64,000 bases of DNA from positions 12,674,165-12,738,164 of the forward strand of contig JAYGXS010000006.1 in assembly GCA_036362985.1 (NCBI GenBank), in the 5' to 3' direction. The notes beneath the pieces were generated by a model. It searched no databases, was not told where the DNA came from, and was given only the letters and a program-made list of their open reading frames with translations. Numbering within the stretch: position 1 is the stretch's first letter; every line of letters starts with the position of its first letter. This stretch comes from Ligula intestinalis (lineage: Eukaryota; Platyhelminthes; Cestoda; Diphyllobothriidea; Diphyllobothriidae). Below are positions 34,660 to 46,333 of this stretch, piece after piece. A program made the position numbers and the translations under genes.

Positions 34660-34863
34660 GCAATCTGACTGCCAGGCAGGATTTATTAAGTAATCATCTA
34701 GAACCCACCTGCACGACTTCTGGGTTTTCTTTATTGTTAGGGGATTTTGCAGAATTAAGCAGATCCACTAACCCCCCCCCCTTTACAATCAACTGAGCAA
34801 AGTCGTCGTTCTGGTGGACTCTTGATTCTTGCTTAAGAAATCCTGCCTATGCAGTCAGCTTGC
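34660..34863. repeat. Inverted repeat pair (arms 34660-34709 and 34813-34863)
   Basis: The left arm is the approximate reverse complement of the right arm (GGTGGACTC, GCTTAAGAAATCCTGCC, GCAGTCAG). A third copy in direct orientation lies at 45755-45805. The spacer of about 100 bp includes a run of C. Confidence 0.55.
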
Positions 34864-34965
34864 TGTTCCCTACCCTACGGATATCGGCCATGAGTTCCTG
34901 GAGTTTGTGCATGGCACTATCGCAAAGGAGTTAAGCCTTTTTCCGTTATTCCTAACGGAAAAGGC

Positions 34966-35500
34966 CTTCCAGGCCCGGTTCCTTAGGTGAACAGATAGAC
35001 AGTGGGAAGGCCAGATTAATAGGAACAATATATAGTTTACAGAAGAGTAAGGGGAAAATGCAACGCAGTCTGGCATGACATTCGCTGTGAGGGCCGTGTG
35101 AGCTTTGGTTGTTCGCACCGGCCGACGACGCTGCCTGCGTCAGCCCCCTGACGGGCTGAATCCCGAGTGTCGTCTCACCGCAGCAATCCCGGGCGGCCAC
35201 CGAATGCTGCTGCCTTGAAGATCATTGATTGGACCAGGCTTGGACAAACCGGCGTGGGCCCATTGGTAGGTCACTCTTCAGTGCGTCTGGCGGTAGCCAG
35301 GGCCTTGAGGTTTTTCCAGACGTAGTGAAGTCACGCCACTGTGGGTTAAGGCCAGAAGGGAGAAGACATGGTGCGTGCGTTCGGGCAGCAGTGACTACTA
35401 CAGCACTGTGGAAAATCAAGCATTCCTGGTGAACAAAGTCCAGTGTGTTACCAAGAGTTTGTCGACAATATTTGGAATTCTCCTGCCGTACTGATGCTGT
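34966..35500 (+). repeat. Dispersed repeat family B, copy 2
   Basis: It starts CAGGCCCGGTTCCTTAGGTG and carries GGGAAGGCCAGA, AATAGGAACAATATATAG and CAGAAGAGTAAGGGG. The right limit is approximate. The following 250 bp is GC-rich with open shadow frames and may be part of the same unit. Confidence 0.4.
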
Positions 35501-38500
35501 ACATAATGACAATATACAGATTACACAGTTTTGATTAGTTTTTTCGTTAGCACTGTAACTAATGTACTACATAATCTTTTTAACTAGTATGTTTATTATC
35601 TTTTAGGCTGACAAGATCTTCTCCATTGGACCGATGAGTTTGATGTATTCAGGGCGGTTCTCGATCAACAAATTTTTCTGGAAAAGTTTGCGTTCTAGTG
35701 TTTCAGTGGTGCGTCCATCTGTCAGATAGCCATGTCACAGGTTGTCTTCGGCGGTAGCTTACGCTCTCATCATTTTATGATTTGGACTTTTGCGTGCAGC
35801 ATAATGGGGTAACATGTGAACACCTAGTCAATATAAATGCGACAATTTCCTCATGATATCAGACGTGGTGCATACAATCTGCTGGGAAGCCAGCTAACAT
35901 AGTTGCGGATAAATACTCGAAAATGCGTGGGTTTAAATAGTGGTTGTCCTCGGAGCGCTACGATCATCAGGTCTAAGCCTAGGTTGCAGATGAAAGACAG
36001 AAGTCGCTAGATTGAGGGTATTATTATGCACAGAATACTTAATTGCCGTCTCAGGCAACAGTAGCCAGTGGCGAAGCACGAGCTAGTCTCGACTGCGACC
36101 AGACGTGCCCGAGAGTATCTGCTCCTACGAAAGACCAACACTACCACCTCTGCAGTAAAATTGTGAAGATTCGCTGTGTTCTTCGTTTGTTATTTTAACA
36201 TCTCCTCGTCCACCGTATGTTAAGTCCGCAGCCTCCTAGCCAGAATGCCTTTTAATATACACACTATCTTCCAATATATCATCTCATGAATCGGGCCTGC
36301 CATATCTAGAGAAATATCGAAAGATGAAAGGCTTTTGAAAGGCTAAGGGAGTCCTTTAAGAAAGATTTGACGAAAGGCATTTAGCTGAAGCTGTTAATGT
36401 TTCTATTGAGGCAGTGCCCAACTTTAAGCGTATTTCATAAAACCCGGTTGCCAACCCGCGTTAAAGTTCATCCATAAAATCACATTTGAGGCCGCAGATG
36501 ACATATTTCCCATTTAATATGCTTGCTAATACCAGTTATTAAGAATTTTACAATAGTGTCCTGTGGCTGTTGGAAGACGCCGAATAGTAGTTGCTCAGCA
36601 TGTCAACGACTGCGATCTTTGTTGAAAACAGTAGATGCATATCTAAATAGGGGTCATGTAGATTCGACATAAATAATATATTTCAGAATTAATTCACACA
36701 TTCCACGAATTCTTTAGGTTTTGACGCTCTAATGGCTTAGCCGCATGAAAACACCTCGTAGGAATTAGGTAGCTTAGTTCCGCCTATGGTAGTTCCGGTG
36801 ATTGATTTACCTAAAATGATTACGTGTGAGAAGAAGGTCCGGTTTATTTAGTAGCGCCATAATATACCCTTCTATAGGCCAAAATTTGCTTGCACACAAT
36901 GCTACGGTTGATTATGTAATTCGTATGTTTCCTATGTACTTTCAGTAGTGTTGGGAATGCCACTATTGCCGGGATTAGAAAGCACACACAAAGGCGTCGT
37001 GAGCTACCTGGCTGTCAGTTTTTCTTGTATCCTCAATTCTGATTGGCCCATTTTATCGTACTACGTGTCTCTCGCGGTCCTCCAAATGCATTCAGCCTTT
37101 GTGTAAGAATGGCTTGCCTAACTTGCATTGTGTAAATACACGCTGCCCCTTGTCGCTCGTCTACTCTGGCTTCTTTGGAATTAGGCATTGGTTACCGTGG
37201 TCTGCTAGCTCACCGTTTTTAATAATAACAAGTACCCGGTGTGGGTCTTATTGAGCGAAAAAAAAACAAAAGGAATAACTAGTTGATGTACGCGTATCTG
37301 AAAATTATATTCTGATAAATTATATAGTTGCATCTCTAATAACTAGGAATGTATCATTAATCGCACAAATGAACGCAGTCAGTCATAAACGAGAGCAAAA
37401 CAAAGTTGCAATACCTTAAAAGTATAAAAAGCCTTTCGAATATTGAGAGCTGTCTCAACACTCACATCGATTAGCAGGTGCATCTTCCAGGTGAACCACG
37501 TAAATGCTATTCATTCATCAAGCACATGCAACGCCCAGTAACAGCAGTTCAAAGGACAATTTAATCGGGTTTCGTATCATATAGTTTAGCTTAAATGGTG
37601 AATTTGAAAACAAGCGAATGCATAGATGCGAGATATTTTCATAAACTTATTATGAACCATGTTTCACCAACACGGGTCCACGCCTTGCCAAACCCCCTCA
37701 TAATCCTGCCATGTGCTGGCATGAAATGTGTCGTAGTATGTACAAAAATGAAAATATCTTATCGCAAACACTTACTTGATGAATAATGCGAGGGTCAGAT
37801 AATCAATATTAAACCCCAGTATATCGATAATTTTAAGAGCGTTTACTTGTTTAAATGTTTCATTGCTTGCTGTTATTTTCTCAGGACGCCAACGCAGTTT
37901 TAATTTGTCCAGGCTCCAAGCTAACACTTTCCGGATGCATGGCCCAAAATAAATAATACAATATATGCTATTAGCGGCTACTAAATAAAAAACCTCTAAT
38001 CAACTCAAGCCTTTTTTATTATATCTTTAATTTTGAGTAAAAATTTTACTGTGTTGCACCTAGTTAAATTTTATTAATTTAATATGAATTGCTTTATGAA
38101 AATATGAATCAGTATTAATGTAAGTTCTGTGAGAGAAACGTGCGCGAACCTTAATTCATTATAATAACTTGACGTTTTTCAAAAAAATAAAACCGATTCT
38201 GTTAAAAATAGGAAAACTACTCACAAATGCTCACAACTAAAAATTTGCTTAATTTTTCATGTAAAAGTTAACAGGACATTCGGTAGCTTTCAAAGTTAAT
38301 CTTAAAAATGTTCAATTATGCTTACCTACAAAAAAAGAATGAGAAAAAGTAATGAACAGGTGGCAAACAAGAACTTGACTGGCTCATTAAAATGAAGTTT
38401 TATGGAATACTCGTTCCTTCAGGAAAAAAGTTCATACGAATACTTGGAGATCTTCAGTTATCCTAAGTGTTGTCACTTTTTTAAAGAGCGGTATAAAAAG

Positions 38501-40580
38501 TGTTGCAATAATCTATCCATATCTCCAAATTGCGGCTGAAAGAAATCAATGAAGAATTCATCTTAAATATATATTCAGAAGGACGTTTGGAGAACTAGCA
38601 GTACGATGGTATAGTGACCTGAAAATACGCAATTGTGTGGAACAGAACTTATTCTTGTTTGTTCTATGACTCTTTAATAATGATTAAGAGACAACAGACG
38701 TATGGTCCTTCGGGTGTAGATATTACTCGCCATGGACGCCATGGCTACCGTCAACATTCACAGAAGCATCATGCTCCTATCATTCACATGCTTCCCCACG
38801 AGCGACAGTTTTTCTCCTAAAAACCAAAAATGACATTCCATTTTGAATTATGAGCCAGCCTTAGGAGTTTTTTCACTGTCTGCTATTCTTCCTCAGTTAC
38901 ACTGCTGGCTCGTGTAAACTGCGTGTGAGTTTATTACTTGAAACAAGCGAGTAGTCGTTTGAAACTGTGTCAACGACTTCTTGAGAATGTTCGGCTTTGC
39001 CGATGCATTTCTTAAATCCTATATACCAAGAGGGAGTTCAAAGGCGTTTGCCTATATTTCCTTTAATAAATTTGACTTGAATTGACTTGACATGCACATA
39101 GATCTACAATGTTGTTAGTATTCATATTATTATACTGTTTGCGCGTTCGTTGGTCCACAACAAATGAGATCAATTTGTTGCTGATGTGCTGCACTATGCG
39201 CCTGACGATGGAATAAGAGTAAATAGTTTCAAAAGCTTCGGTCCATCTATTGAAGTCACGAGAGTCATATTTGAAACCTGCAGTTTTGTAGAGTAGCCGC
39301 GTTGATGTTCATATGATGTTAACATTTAGGTGCCATTGTTAAGCTTATAATGACTTAGACAATAGTTATAATAAGTGGACAAGGCACGCATATTAGACAA
39401 TGAGTTCTGGTCCACAGTTCACAAACCCGTTCACTAATAAATTGCAAACCGAACGTGGGCAATATAACTCTGGATTCTTTGATAATAACCATTTTCCATC
39501 TTCGCAATATATGAAGAATAACTAAGTAAATGACACTTTGACATTTTAATTCCGAAACATTTTAGGCGACTAATTACCGAACATACACTTGTGTGGCAAT
39601 GGGAACGAATATCATATTAGAATAGAATAAGGTTAACATGAAGCACGAACGCGTATTCAATGCCTTCTACTTTCCTATAATGATTGTTGGACTTCTTAGT
39701 GGATTATTCTGATTAATCCATGTGTATTTGAGTTCAGTGCAACTCACTGATTTTCCTCAATTAGATATAATAAGGTCTTCTCTGATTTTCATAAATTTTT
39801 ATAACAACTAATGAGCAGTAAGAATTAATTATCCACATATCCTTCTTCAACCACCTATCAATAACATGAAAGGACTCATAATTTCGTTCCGAATCTGTTC
39901 CACAGTCTAGAGAGCTGAAATAAACAATAAATCGTTTTTACGTTTAAGAAACCCAGGAAATGCCTTCAAGCAAAAGATTTTTCCCGATCATTTTTAATGA
40001 TTACCATTCAGGGAGGAAACAAATCTTAACGGTTTAATCCATGAACTTTCACTCAGGTCGCAAAACATATCCAGACAAAGCAATGCCAAAACATATAGTG
40101 AACTTATAATCAATAAAAGTTTATTAAAAAATTGCTGTTTCAGGTTCTGAGTGTAAAGATCCTTTTGAATGGTAGAATCTTTCGTATAAATAGGTGAAAT
40201 ATCCAGGATTGTCTGTTGTACTTCTGTTTTCATAAAAAAAACTAGCACTGCATGTTTGATCTCTCCGGATATAACACTCGGCCTGCCAGCTTATCTTCAA
40301 TATAGGATTCAGAAAGCAAACTGAGTCAGGAGTCTGCAGGCCTTCTGCGAGTTAAAAATGGAAGCCACTATGATGAATATTTAAATTGTTTTTTTTGCAG
40401 CATCTATAACGTTTTTACGTTAAAAGCAAAGATAATAAAGCAAGCTTTTTAACGTTTAGTTATATTGTGCTACACAATATGACGATTCTAGCTACACCGA
40501 ACGTCTTAACTGTCCTCCAATATCTGGATGAATTAAATCGTAAGAAAAAATACTATGCTATCACTAATTATTTAATGCAG
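35501..40580. other. AT-rich region upstream of the ANKMY1-like exons
   Basis: No coding segment, tRNA or named repeat is recognised in about 5 kb. The 5' exons and promoter of the ANKMY1-like gene should lie in or before this region, but I could not locate them. Confidence 0.35.
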
Positions 40581-40708
40581 ATACCAAAGAGTTGCAAAAA
40601 ATCAAAGAAGAAAATGCCCATAGGAGCCTAAATGGCGACTTTTACGACGGACAGTACGTGCATGATCAGCGTAATGGTTATGGCAGGTATACGTGGTCTG
40701 ATGGGAAG
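40581..40708 (+). CDS. ANKMY1: ANKMY1-like gene, internal exon 1 of those seen: MORN repeat
   Basis: Between the acceptor tttaatgcag and the donor GGGAAG/GTAAGT the frame reads TKELQKIKEENAH and then a clear MORN repeat, NGDFYDGQYVHDQRNGYGR, continuing YTWSDGK. MORN repeats (YxGxxxxxxxxGxG) mediate membrane or protein contacts. In ANKMY1 they precede ankyrin repeats and a MYND zinc finger. The exon starts with two bases of a split codon, so an upstream exon ending with one base is required and was not found. It ends in phase 0. Confidence 0.8.
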
Positions 40709-41959
40709 GTAAGTGTATGGTATTATGCAGCCGGGTTTTTTCATTTCTCATAAAACATGCTCTGTTCAAACCAAGATCCGATTTCGCGCTTAGACAGGGA
40801 TGTAACAGAATCTTTAACTTTGAATGTTATATTTGTGAATCTGTATATCTGTTTTTTGCACATATCATTTTCTCTGTGAATAACCCCTTAAATATCAAGA
40901 AAAATTGTTAACCACAGAACGGAAGTTTAAGTTGCGCAGGGTTGCATACACTCACAGAGTGAGTTTCCATATTTTTCATGTCACCTATTAGAACACATCA
41001 AAACATACATATTACAACTAATTATTGACAGACAACTTAATTTTTCCGGTGGATCTTGAGTGTAATTAATGGCAGAGATATCAGCAAATGGATCCATTGG
41101 CTGAAAATGTCGTCGAGAAGTCGCAACTGCCAAAAGCTTTTCAAAAAGCGTTTCGAAAACAAACTGCCTTGACGTACTAACTGGAGGGGTTTGGTTTCCT
41201 GCTTTAGTTTTGGGTTGTTTGCGCCATAATTGCTGCGTTTTGGGAAAGAACTTAATATGTAGGCGTTTATTATTTTTGACTGGAATTCTATTTATCACCT
41301 AACATGGTCGTTTAATTATAGCAGTCATATCTTTCAGTGCCAATTTTGCACAAAAAATACCTAGTGAAACACAGTTGAGAAAATGGTTACCGAATCTTTG
41401 ACGTGAGTGATATATGCAGTGGCCGTCGGTTTGGCAATTATAAAACGCCGCGGTAGAATAACCTCGGCGGAAAAATAAGTTAAAAGACCTGAAAATAAAA
41501 GTGCTAGACTTTAAATACCCGTTATATGGGCGATATATACGTATTTATATTTGAAATTCCGTATCACAACCGGCAGAGCAAAGACCTCCTAACTCAGTTG
41601 GTAGAACATTGAATTAAATAACGTTCATTGGCCCGAGAACGCGGGTTCGACGTGCAGGTACGGTTAAACTAGCTGAAGACGGCTCAAACATCAGAATTTG
41701 CTATTTCGGTGGGGTCTGTCTCACTTCTGGATTCATCTCAATATAGCTAGTCTCCAAGCTCCTTATTTACAAAACAAGCCGCAGAGCGACGAGGATGGTG
41801 GTCTCTGACAATTTTCTTTTAAGATAAATATATGTTTGTTGAAGACAACCGTTTGTCCAAGTGGTAGACATTTTCTCGTTTAACCTTACATAACCTATTG
41901 CGGGGTTATTAGTTTTTTTAAAATGATATGAGCGCTGAGAGTTTTTGTTCTGGATTTAG
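40709..41959 (+). other. ANKMY1-like intron
   Basis: It holds a tRNA-derived repeat at about 41.59 kb. Otherwise nothing is recognised. Confidence 0.4.
41586..41656 (+). repeat. tRNA-derived repeat, pair member 1
   Basis: CTCCTAACTCAGTTGGTAGA (A-box-like) is followed by AACGTTCATTGGCCC and GCGGGTTCGAC (B-box-like). A related but more decayed copy lies at 42884-42960. No cloverleaf is convincing. Confidence 0.4.
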
Positions 41960-42103
41960 ACATATGACGGCACCTTCTTCGCTGACAAAATGCACGGCAT
42001 CGGCCGCTTAGAGACTCCAGAGTTTATCTTCGTCGGAACGTTTTTCCTGGATAAACGAAGCGGTTTCGGAATAGTCCGCTTTTCGAACAACGTCTTGTTT
42101 CAG
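41960..42103 (+). CDS. ANKMY1: ANKMY1-like exon 2: MORN repeats
   Basis: The exon is bounded by tctggatttag and TTTCAG/GTGATT and is exactly 48 codons. It encodes TYDGTFFADKMHGIGRL and FVGTFFLDKRSGFGIVRF, two consecutive MORN units. Phase 0 at both ends matches the neighbouring exons, so the repeat run reads continuously across the three exons (WSDGK-TYDGTF and NNVLFQ-GFYADN). Confidence 0.85.
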
Positions 42104-42883
42104 GTGATTTTGATTTTGTTTTATTTCGGACTACACAAAAAGTAAAAGGTTTGCAAATACCAAAATTCTAAAAAGGATGCTGAATTTCGCTCTGGTTATC
42201 GCGGCCAAATATTCAGAGTAACAACAAAAGGTGGTGGATCACAGAGCCCAACCGTTTGTCACGCTTCCACGCATCTGGTGAACAAATAAAAGTTGATCGC
42301 GCGGCGCAGCTTAGCTGAAGAGATGATCCAATGAGATCAGTCGAAAGTCAAAAGTTCAAACAGACCGCCATGTCGGTATTCATCCATAATTCAAGGGAAA
42401 CATGGAATAAACCTACCATCGAAAATGATGCTTTTGATTTTCAGCCGAGAAGCTGACCCAACGTAAGTGGATAACTTGGCATTTGGAGGAAAAATCAGAG
42501 AGGACAACACTTATCGGCCGCGGAGTGTCTTTTGCTTTGAAAAGTCTCGGCTGGATGTAGAAGCTCATACTTAACATGGAAGCTCTTAAAATTCCAACGA
42601 AATAAATTAATTTTGTTAAAAACAAGAAATGAATATAACAAAGTAATATTGTTTACACAGACCGAATTGAATAGTAAAACTAATAGCCACATCCACTTGG
42701 AGCAAAGATATTTAATCTGCGAGGATATATATTTCAATGAGTAACAAATACACCGGAGTCGGCTTATTCAAACTGAAAGGTCGAAAATCGGCGGAGTATA
42801 AATTAGGGAGCCCAAGAATCTTCTTGATGCAATAAAAGGCAAGTAGCTATAAGTTTTGCTTTTTACGAGTGAACCACTCTCTT

Positions 42884-42960
42884 AACAGAGTTGGTAACAT
42901 GAAAGCTGCACTAAACGTGTTCATTGGATGTAGGAATGTTGCGATCTTAATATATCACGA
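42884..42960 (+). repeat. tRNA-derived repeat, pair member 2
   Basis: CTCTTAACAGAGTTGGTAAC and AAACGTGTTCATTGGATG align with the copy at 41586. The B-box region is degraded (GTTGCGATC). Confidence 0.35.
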
Positions 42961-43522
42961 ACATGGAAGTTTGCATTAGCTGGCCGAAACACCTAGGGTT
43001 GGGTGTGACTTGTTGGTGACGGCTTATAAACCAGAAATGGCATTTCCAGTCTTCTAGACGTTGAGCAGCTGCTGGTGGAGCTCAAGAGCGAACCCAAAGG
43101 GGCAAAAGGCATTTGAAGAGAAGTACTCGAAACTGTAATTTTTTTCTTATTTACATAATGCTTGCATGAAAGGAAAGCGAGCAGCTATGTATGAAACAAT
43201 GAAATGCCCTTCAATTTTTAATTCTATTTTAGGCGCAATCGTACTTTTTTATCAATAAGTAAGTTTTCAGAGCAAATACGATCTTTGCTAAAACCTTGAA
43301 CTACGTGGATCTGGTCATTGCAGAGGGTGCGAAAAGCAACCATGGAGGGCGAGGTTACATGTTTTGAAAGCACAAAGGAAGTTTTTTTACTCCTTCGAAT
43401 TGGCTCTGTCTAGTAAATGCCACACAGGCATAATTTTGAATTGCCAATACAAGTGAACATGCAAGTCACAGTGACTAATTGAGAAGATTCGATCGGTGAA
43501 ACAGGACCTTTATTCACTTGGC

Positions 43523-43553
43523 GTTTCGACCTCCATCGCGGATTCCTCATCAG
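43523..43553 (-). ncRNA. Hammerhead-ribozyme-like core upstream of a PLE remnant (antisense to it)
   Basis: The minus strand reads CUGAUGA, 19 nt with UCC/GGA pairing, then GAAAC and GCCAAGTGAATAAA. It is intact at all CUGANGA and GAAA positions. It faces away from the PLE remnant at 43690-44060. Confidence 0.45.
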
Positions 43554-43689
43554 AGACATGAACATAAATAATAGCTGCCGGTTGCCTTCATGCATCACCT
43601 TGAGGTGGAGTTGCACATAGGCCGGAGGCAACTATATGACGTTGGATAATGCAATAGAAAGATGCACTGCCACGGCAAGATCTGGTGCA

Positions 43690-44060
43690 GTTGCAGACAA
43701 AGCAACTGCGTCAGAGAAACTGGCAGAGTTCTCTAGGCGCGAATTGCCTGACAAGCGGCAGTAGTGCGGCGAAATGATGCCAATTATCAAGTTACGGCTC
43801 ATTCGACGGGACTCGGCCGCACATTCAAATTTGATGCGGCCTTAACTCTTGCAAGAGGTGATAATCGTATGAGCCGAGAATTACTTGAGTCATGGTTCAC
43901 GGACCCCCAACGCCCCATTGCTGAAGCTCAATTTGGCCAAAGCAAGTCGCAACTTGGGGAACGCACATGCAACCGCGTTGTCTTACGTCAAAAACGGAAA
44001 ACCAGATGGCCGAGCATGACGTAATTTCAGCAGGTCACGACCCGCATGGCGACCATCAAG
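43690..44060 (+). mobile_element. PLE GIY-YIG domain remnant
   Basis: Conceptual translation gives NCVRETGRVL, ARIA and QAAVVRRNDANYQVTAHS, then FKFDAALTLARGDNRMSREL and LLESWFTDP. This is the second half of a PLE C-terminal GIY-YIG domain, corresponding to YTGQIG, RMYEHEVAVRQSD, AAHTYEMGHDFNF and RIARELIEAWDSD in the 46-kb copy. At least two in-frame stops precede the open part. The RT is absent, so it is 5'-truncated. Confidence 0.7.
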
Positions 44061-44197
44061 TTATCCACGCACAAGAGGGCAATTATCGTTAATTATCGTT
44101 ATTTGCCATACGTGTGCAGTAATGACTGTATCCTATAAATGCTGCAACTTCCAGTGCATGTATCACGTGTTTCTGCTACTATTTTCTGCCCATGTAT

Positions 44198-44228
44198 CTG
44201 ATGAAGAATCCACGACGGAGGTCGAAAC
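44198..44228 (+). ncRNA. Hammerhead-ribozyme-like core downstream of a PLE remnant (sense)
   Basis: CUGAUGA, 19 nt (GAAUCC-ACGAC-GGAGGUC can pair partly) and GAAAC are followed by GTCAGGCGAATAAA and CCAGCGATC. Together with 43523-43553 it makes an outward-facing pair enclosing the PLE piece. Confidence 0.45.
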
Positions 44229-45142
44229 GTCAGGCGAATAAAAGTGTTGCCCAGCGATCAAATCCTCTTCTTCTTCTCAATTGACTTCGAATACTTTCCG
44301 TAGCAACCGTCATGGATCTTTCATCGACATGTCTAAGATATATTTACCAAGGATCATCCTATCATGTCTATCAGTCCGGAATACTGCTGCAGCTGATTAA
44401 CAACGGCATGTCACGCCTCTATAAGCCGTTGGCAGACCCACTACGCAATAGGAAGCCGATAAATAGGGCGTTACTAGAGAGAGAGCATTGCATTTCCTAC
44501 AGGATGCTCCGATAATGGACCAGAGGGAGTTTGCAGCCTGACAAGGGCGCACTTTAGTTACCACGACAGAGCAAGCCTCCCGAGCGAGAGTGGTGCAGTA
44601 ATCCCAGCACCTTGAATGCGATTATATCTGTGGTAGCCTTGAAGTGGTTTGATTGGTTGGGAGTGACCGAAAAGCAGCCTGCCACCGGTACCGCGAGAGA
44701 CGCAGCGTTGCAACCAGAGTCCGTAGTAGAGCCATGGTCGGCAAGTACGTCAAAAGTAGTCACTTCAATCGCTATTCATTGATTGGCAGTACATTTCCCC
44801 AGTCGAACCTATTAACTGAGCGTGCTCTTACAGCAGGCTGTAGAAAACTGATAACTCAGACGAAAATCACACAAACCTTATATTTTGGCCTTTGCAGTCA
44901 ATGCGCAGTCAATGAAGCTCCGTGAAAGTCAGTAAGGTTAGAGGGACGAAGGTTGCTGAGCCCTTTTTATGTCACCAAGTCAGCATAAAGGGAATTGCGA
45001 GTTCAAAACAGTCCTAACATACCCTATTGAGTTCGACGCGTTGATGCTGGTCTCCTCACCGCAGTCAGCAACATTTTCATATAACGTGCTATTTGATTAA
45101 GGTTTATAATAAACAGTAAACCTTCTCCCCCGTTCCTTTCAG

Positions 45143-45424
45143 GGTTTCTACGCCGACAACGAACGCTGTGGCTTTGGCATTCAAATCTACACTGAGCAGT
45201 CACCAGAGTGCCTACTTGCCGACACCGGTCAATGGAGACATAATCGTCTAGTTAAGCTATCTGTCGAGCTGCCCGGGGCTGTAAACCCCCTGACAGAATT
45301 CTCAGATTACATGTGGTATGCGGATTCATGGAAGCACACCCGAAAAGCGAGCTTAGTCGACGACTGTCTGCTCTCAGCTGATGATGAAGAATTGTATGAT
45401 TGCAAGGATGCGAATAGAATTCAG
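45143..45424 (+). CDS. ANKMY1: ANKMY1-like exon 3: last MORN unit and linker
   Basis: The acceptor is cccgttcctttcag and the donor ATTCAG/GTTTGT. The exon is 94 codons, phase 0 at both ends. It starts GFYADNERCGFGIQIYT (a MORN unit) and continues with GQWRHNRLVKLSVELPG, EFSDYMWYADSWKHTRKASL and an acidic SADDEELYDCKDANRIQ. The W-x-x-x-x-L-V-K-L segment after the last MORN is the usual transition in MORN-plus-ankyrin proteins, by inference. Confidence 0.85.
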
Positions 45425-45540
45425 GTTTGTTATGTTACTGTCTCTTTCTCTCCCTAATTGTTTGACTTTTTTGACATGGGTATAAAAAACGTCCAACAAA
45501 CTAGGCATTGCTCTTATCATGATGCTGAAGCTGAGCGAAA

Positions 45541-45705
45541 AGTTGAGCGGGTAATATCGATCCAAGTGTGATAAAACTCATGGCGTGAAGTGGGCGTTTG
45601 TAGCTTAGCGGTAGAGCATTAGCCTCCGGCAAAGGCTTTCTCTGATGCGCGGGTTCAAATCCCGCCAAACGCCTAGAGTTTTTCACACTTGGGTCAACTC
45701 AAAAT
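45541..45705 (+). repeat. tRNA-like repeat with complementary leader and tail, copy E2
   Basis: The tRNA-like body is 45593-45674. It has a perfect 7-bp acceptor (GGCGTTT/AAACGCC), the A box TAGCTTAGCGG, an anticodon-like stem AGCCT/AGGCT around CCGGCAA, and the T arm GCGGG-TTCAAAT-CCCGC with an exact B box. The leader (GATCCAAGTGTGATAAAACTC) and tail (GAGTTTTTCACACTTGGGTC) are near-perfect reverse complements, so the tRNA-like body would sit on the tip of a hairpin. C replaces the universal U33, arguing against a working tRNA. Confidence 0.65.
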
Positions 45706-45754
45706 TAAGCATCTGCCAAACCAACTTAATAATTAAGTCAGCCTAGCAGTCATT

Positions 45755-45805
45755 CTGGTGGATTCTAGATGATTGCTTAGGAAATCCTGCTTGGGCAGTC
45801 AACTT
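45755..45805 (+). repeat. Third copy of the 34.7-kb inverted-repeat arm
   Basis: TCTGGTGGATTCTAGATGAT and GAAATCCTGC...GGCAGTCAAC match the arms at 34660-34709 (inverted) and 34813-34863 (direct). It lies between tRNA-like copies E2 and E3, and at 34.5-34.9 kb it is also next to a tRNA-like copy. Confidence 0.5.
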
Positions 45806-45833
45806 TCTCCCGTATTGGTGGATTCCATGTGAG

Positions 45834-45931
45834 CGAAAAGTTGAGCGGGTAATATCGATCCAAGTGTGATAAAACTCATGGCGTGAAGTGGGCGTTTGTA
45901 GCTTAGCGGTAGAGCATTAGCCTCCGGCAAA
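45834..45931 (+). repeat. tRNA-like repeat, truncated copy E3
   Basis: It is identical to E2 from AGCGAAAAGTTGAGCGGG through GCATTAGCCTCCGGCAAA and then stops abruptly inside the anticodon arm. The identity over about 100 bp implies a very recent duplication or gene conversion with E2, or an assembly artefact. Confidence 0.6.
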
Positions 45932-46173
45932 TCTATATTTGACAGTAACCCTCCGAACACCAATCATTAATCAAACTCTAACCCTCCTAACCCCAGGCCC
46001 TTAGAATTAAGCACACGGCTACCCATAATACGGGGTAGTTATAACCGTGTTCGGCCATTGGACACAGTAGGGAACATTTTGGATGCTGGCCAATGATCAA
46101 GTGCTGTGGGTTAAATGCTTTGCCTCAGAAGAAGTCATTGCGTTCACCGGAATTGCAATTTTATTCATCTGAG

Positions 46174-46204
46174 CTTTCGGGCTCTTCTGGGAGTTCATCG
46201 TCAG
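46174..46204 (-). ncRNA. Hammerhead-ribozyme-like core downstream of a PLE remnant (sense)
   Basis: The minus strand reads CUGACGA, 19 nt with CUC/GAG pairing, then GAAAG. It has the same 31-nt span as the others. It lies 3' of the antisense PLE remnant that ends at 46334. Confidence 0.4.
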
Positions 46205-46333
46205 AGATGAACCGTCAACGAAAAGCGAGCAAAATGTACAGGGGGCAGAAACCAATCGACTGTTATAGGGGGAAAGGGTGTAGGGAGGATGAAGAGTAGG
46301 GTGGGGGGTAGAGAAGAAGGAGGGGGAGACTCA

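Larger units (their letters stand above)
42104..45142 (+). other. ANKMY1-like intron with a PLE remnant
   Basis: It contains a tRNA-derived repeat (42.9 kb) and a PLE GIY-YIG remnant enclosed by an outward-facing pair of hammerhead-like motifs (43.5-44.25 kb). The last kilobase is unremarkable, with a pyrimidine-rich acceptor (cccccgttcctttcag). Confidence 0.5.

Noticed and set aside
39198..39234. CTGACGA followed by TTTC as a further hammerhead motif
   Set aside because: GAAA is not in the required orientation or at the required spacing.
41672..41695. CTGAAGACGG as a further hammerhead motif
   Set aside because: No GAAA follows within the expected span.
45593..45674. Functional tRNA gene (anticodon-like GGC)
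   Set aside because: C occupies position 33, the variable region is odd, and the sequence is repeated with truncated and inverted copies. It was called a tRNA-derived repeat instead.
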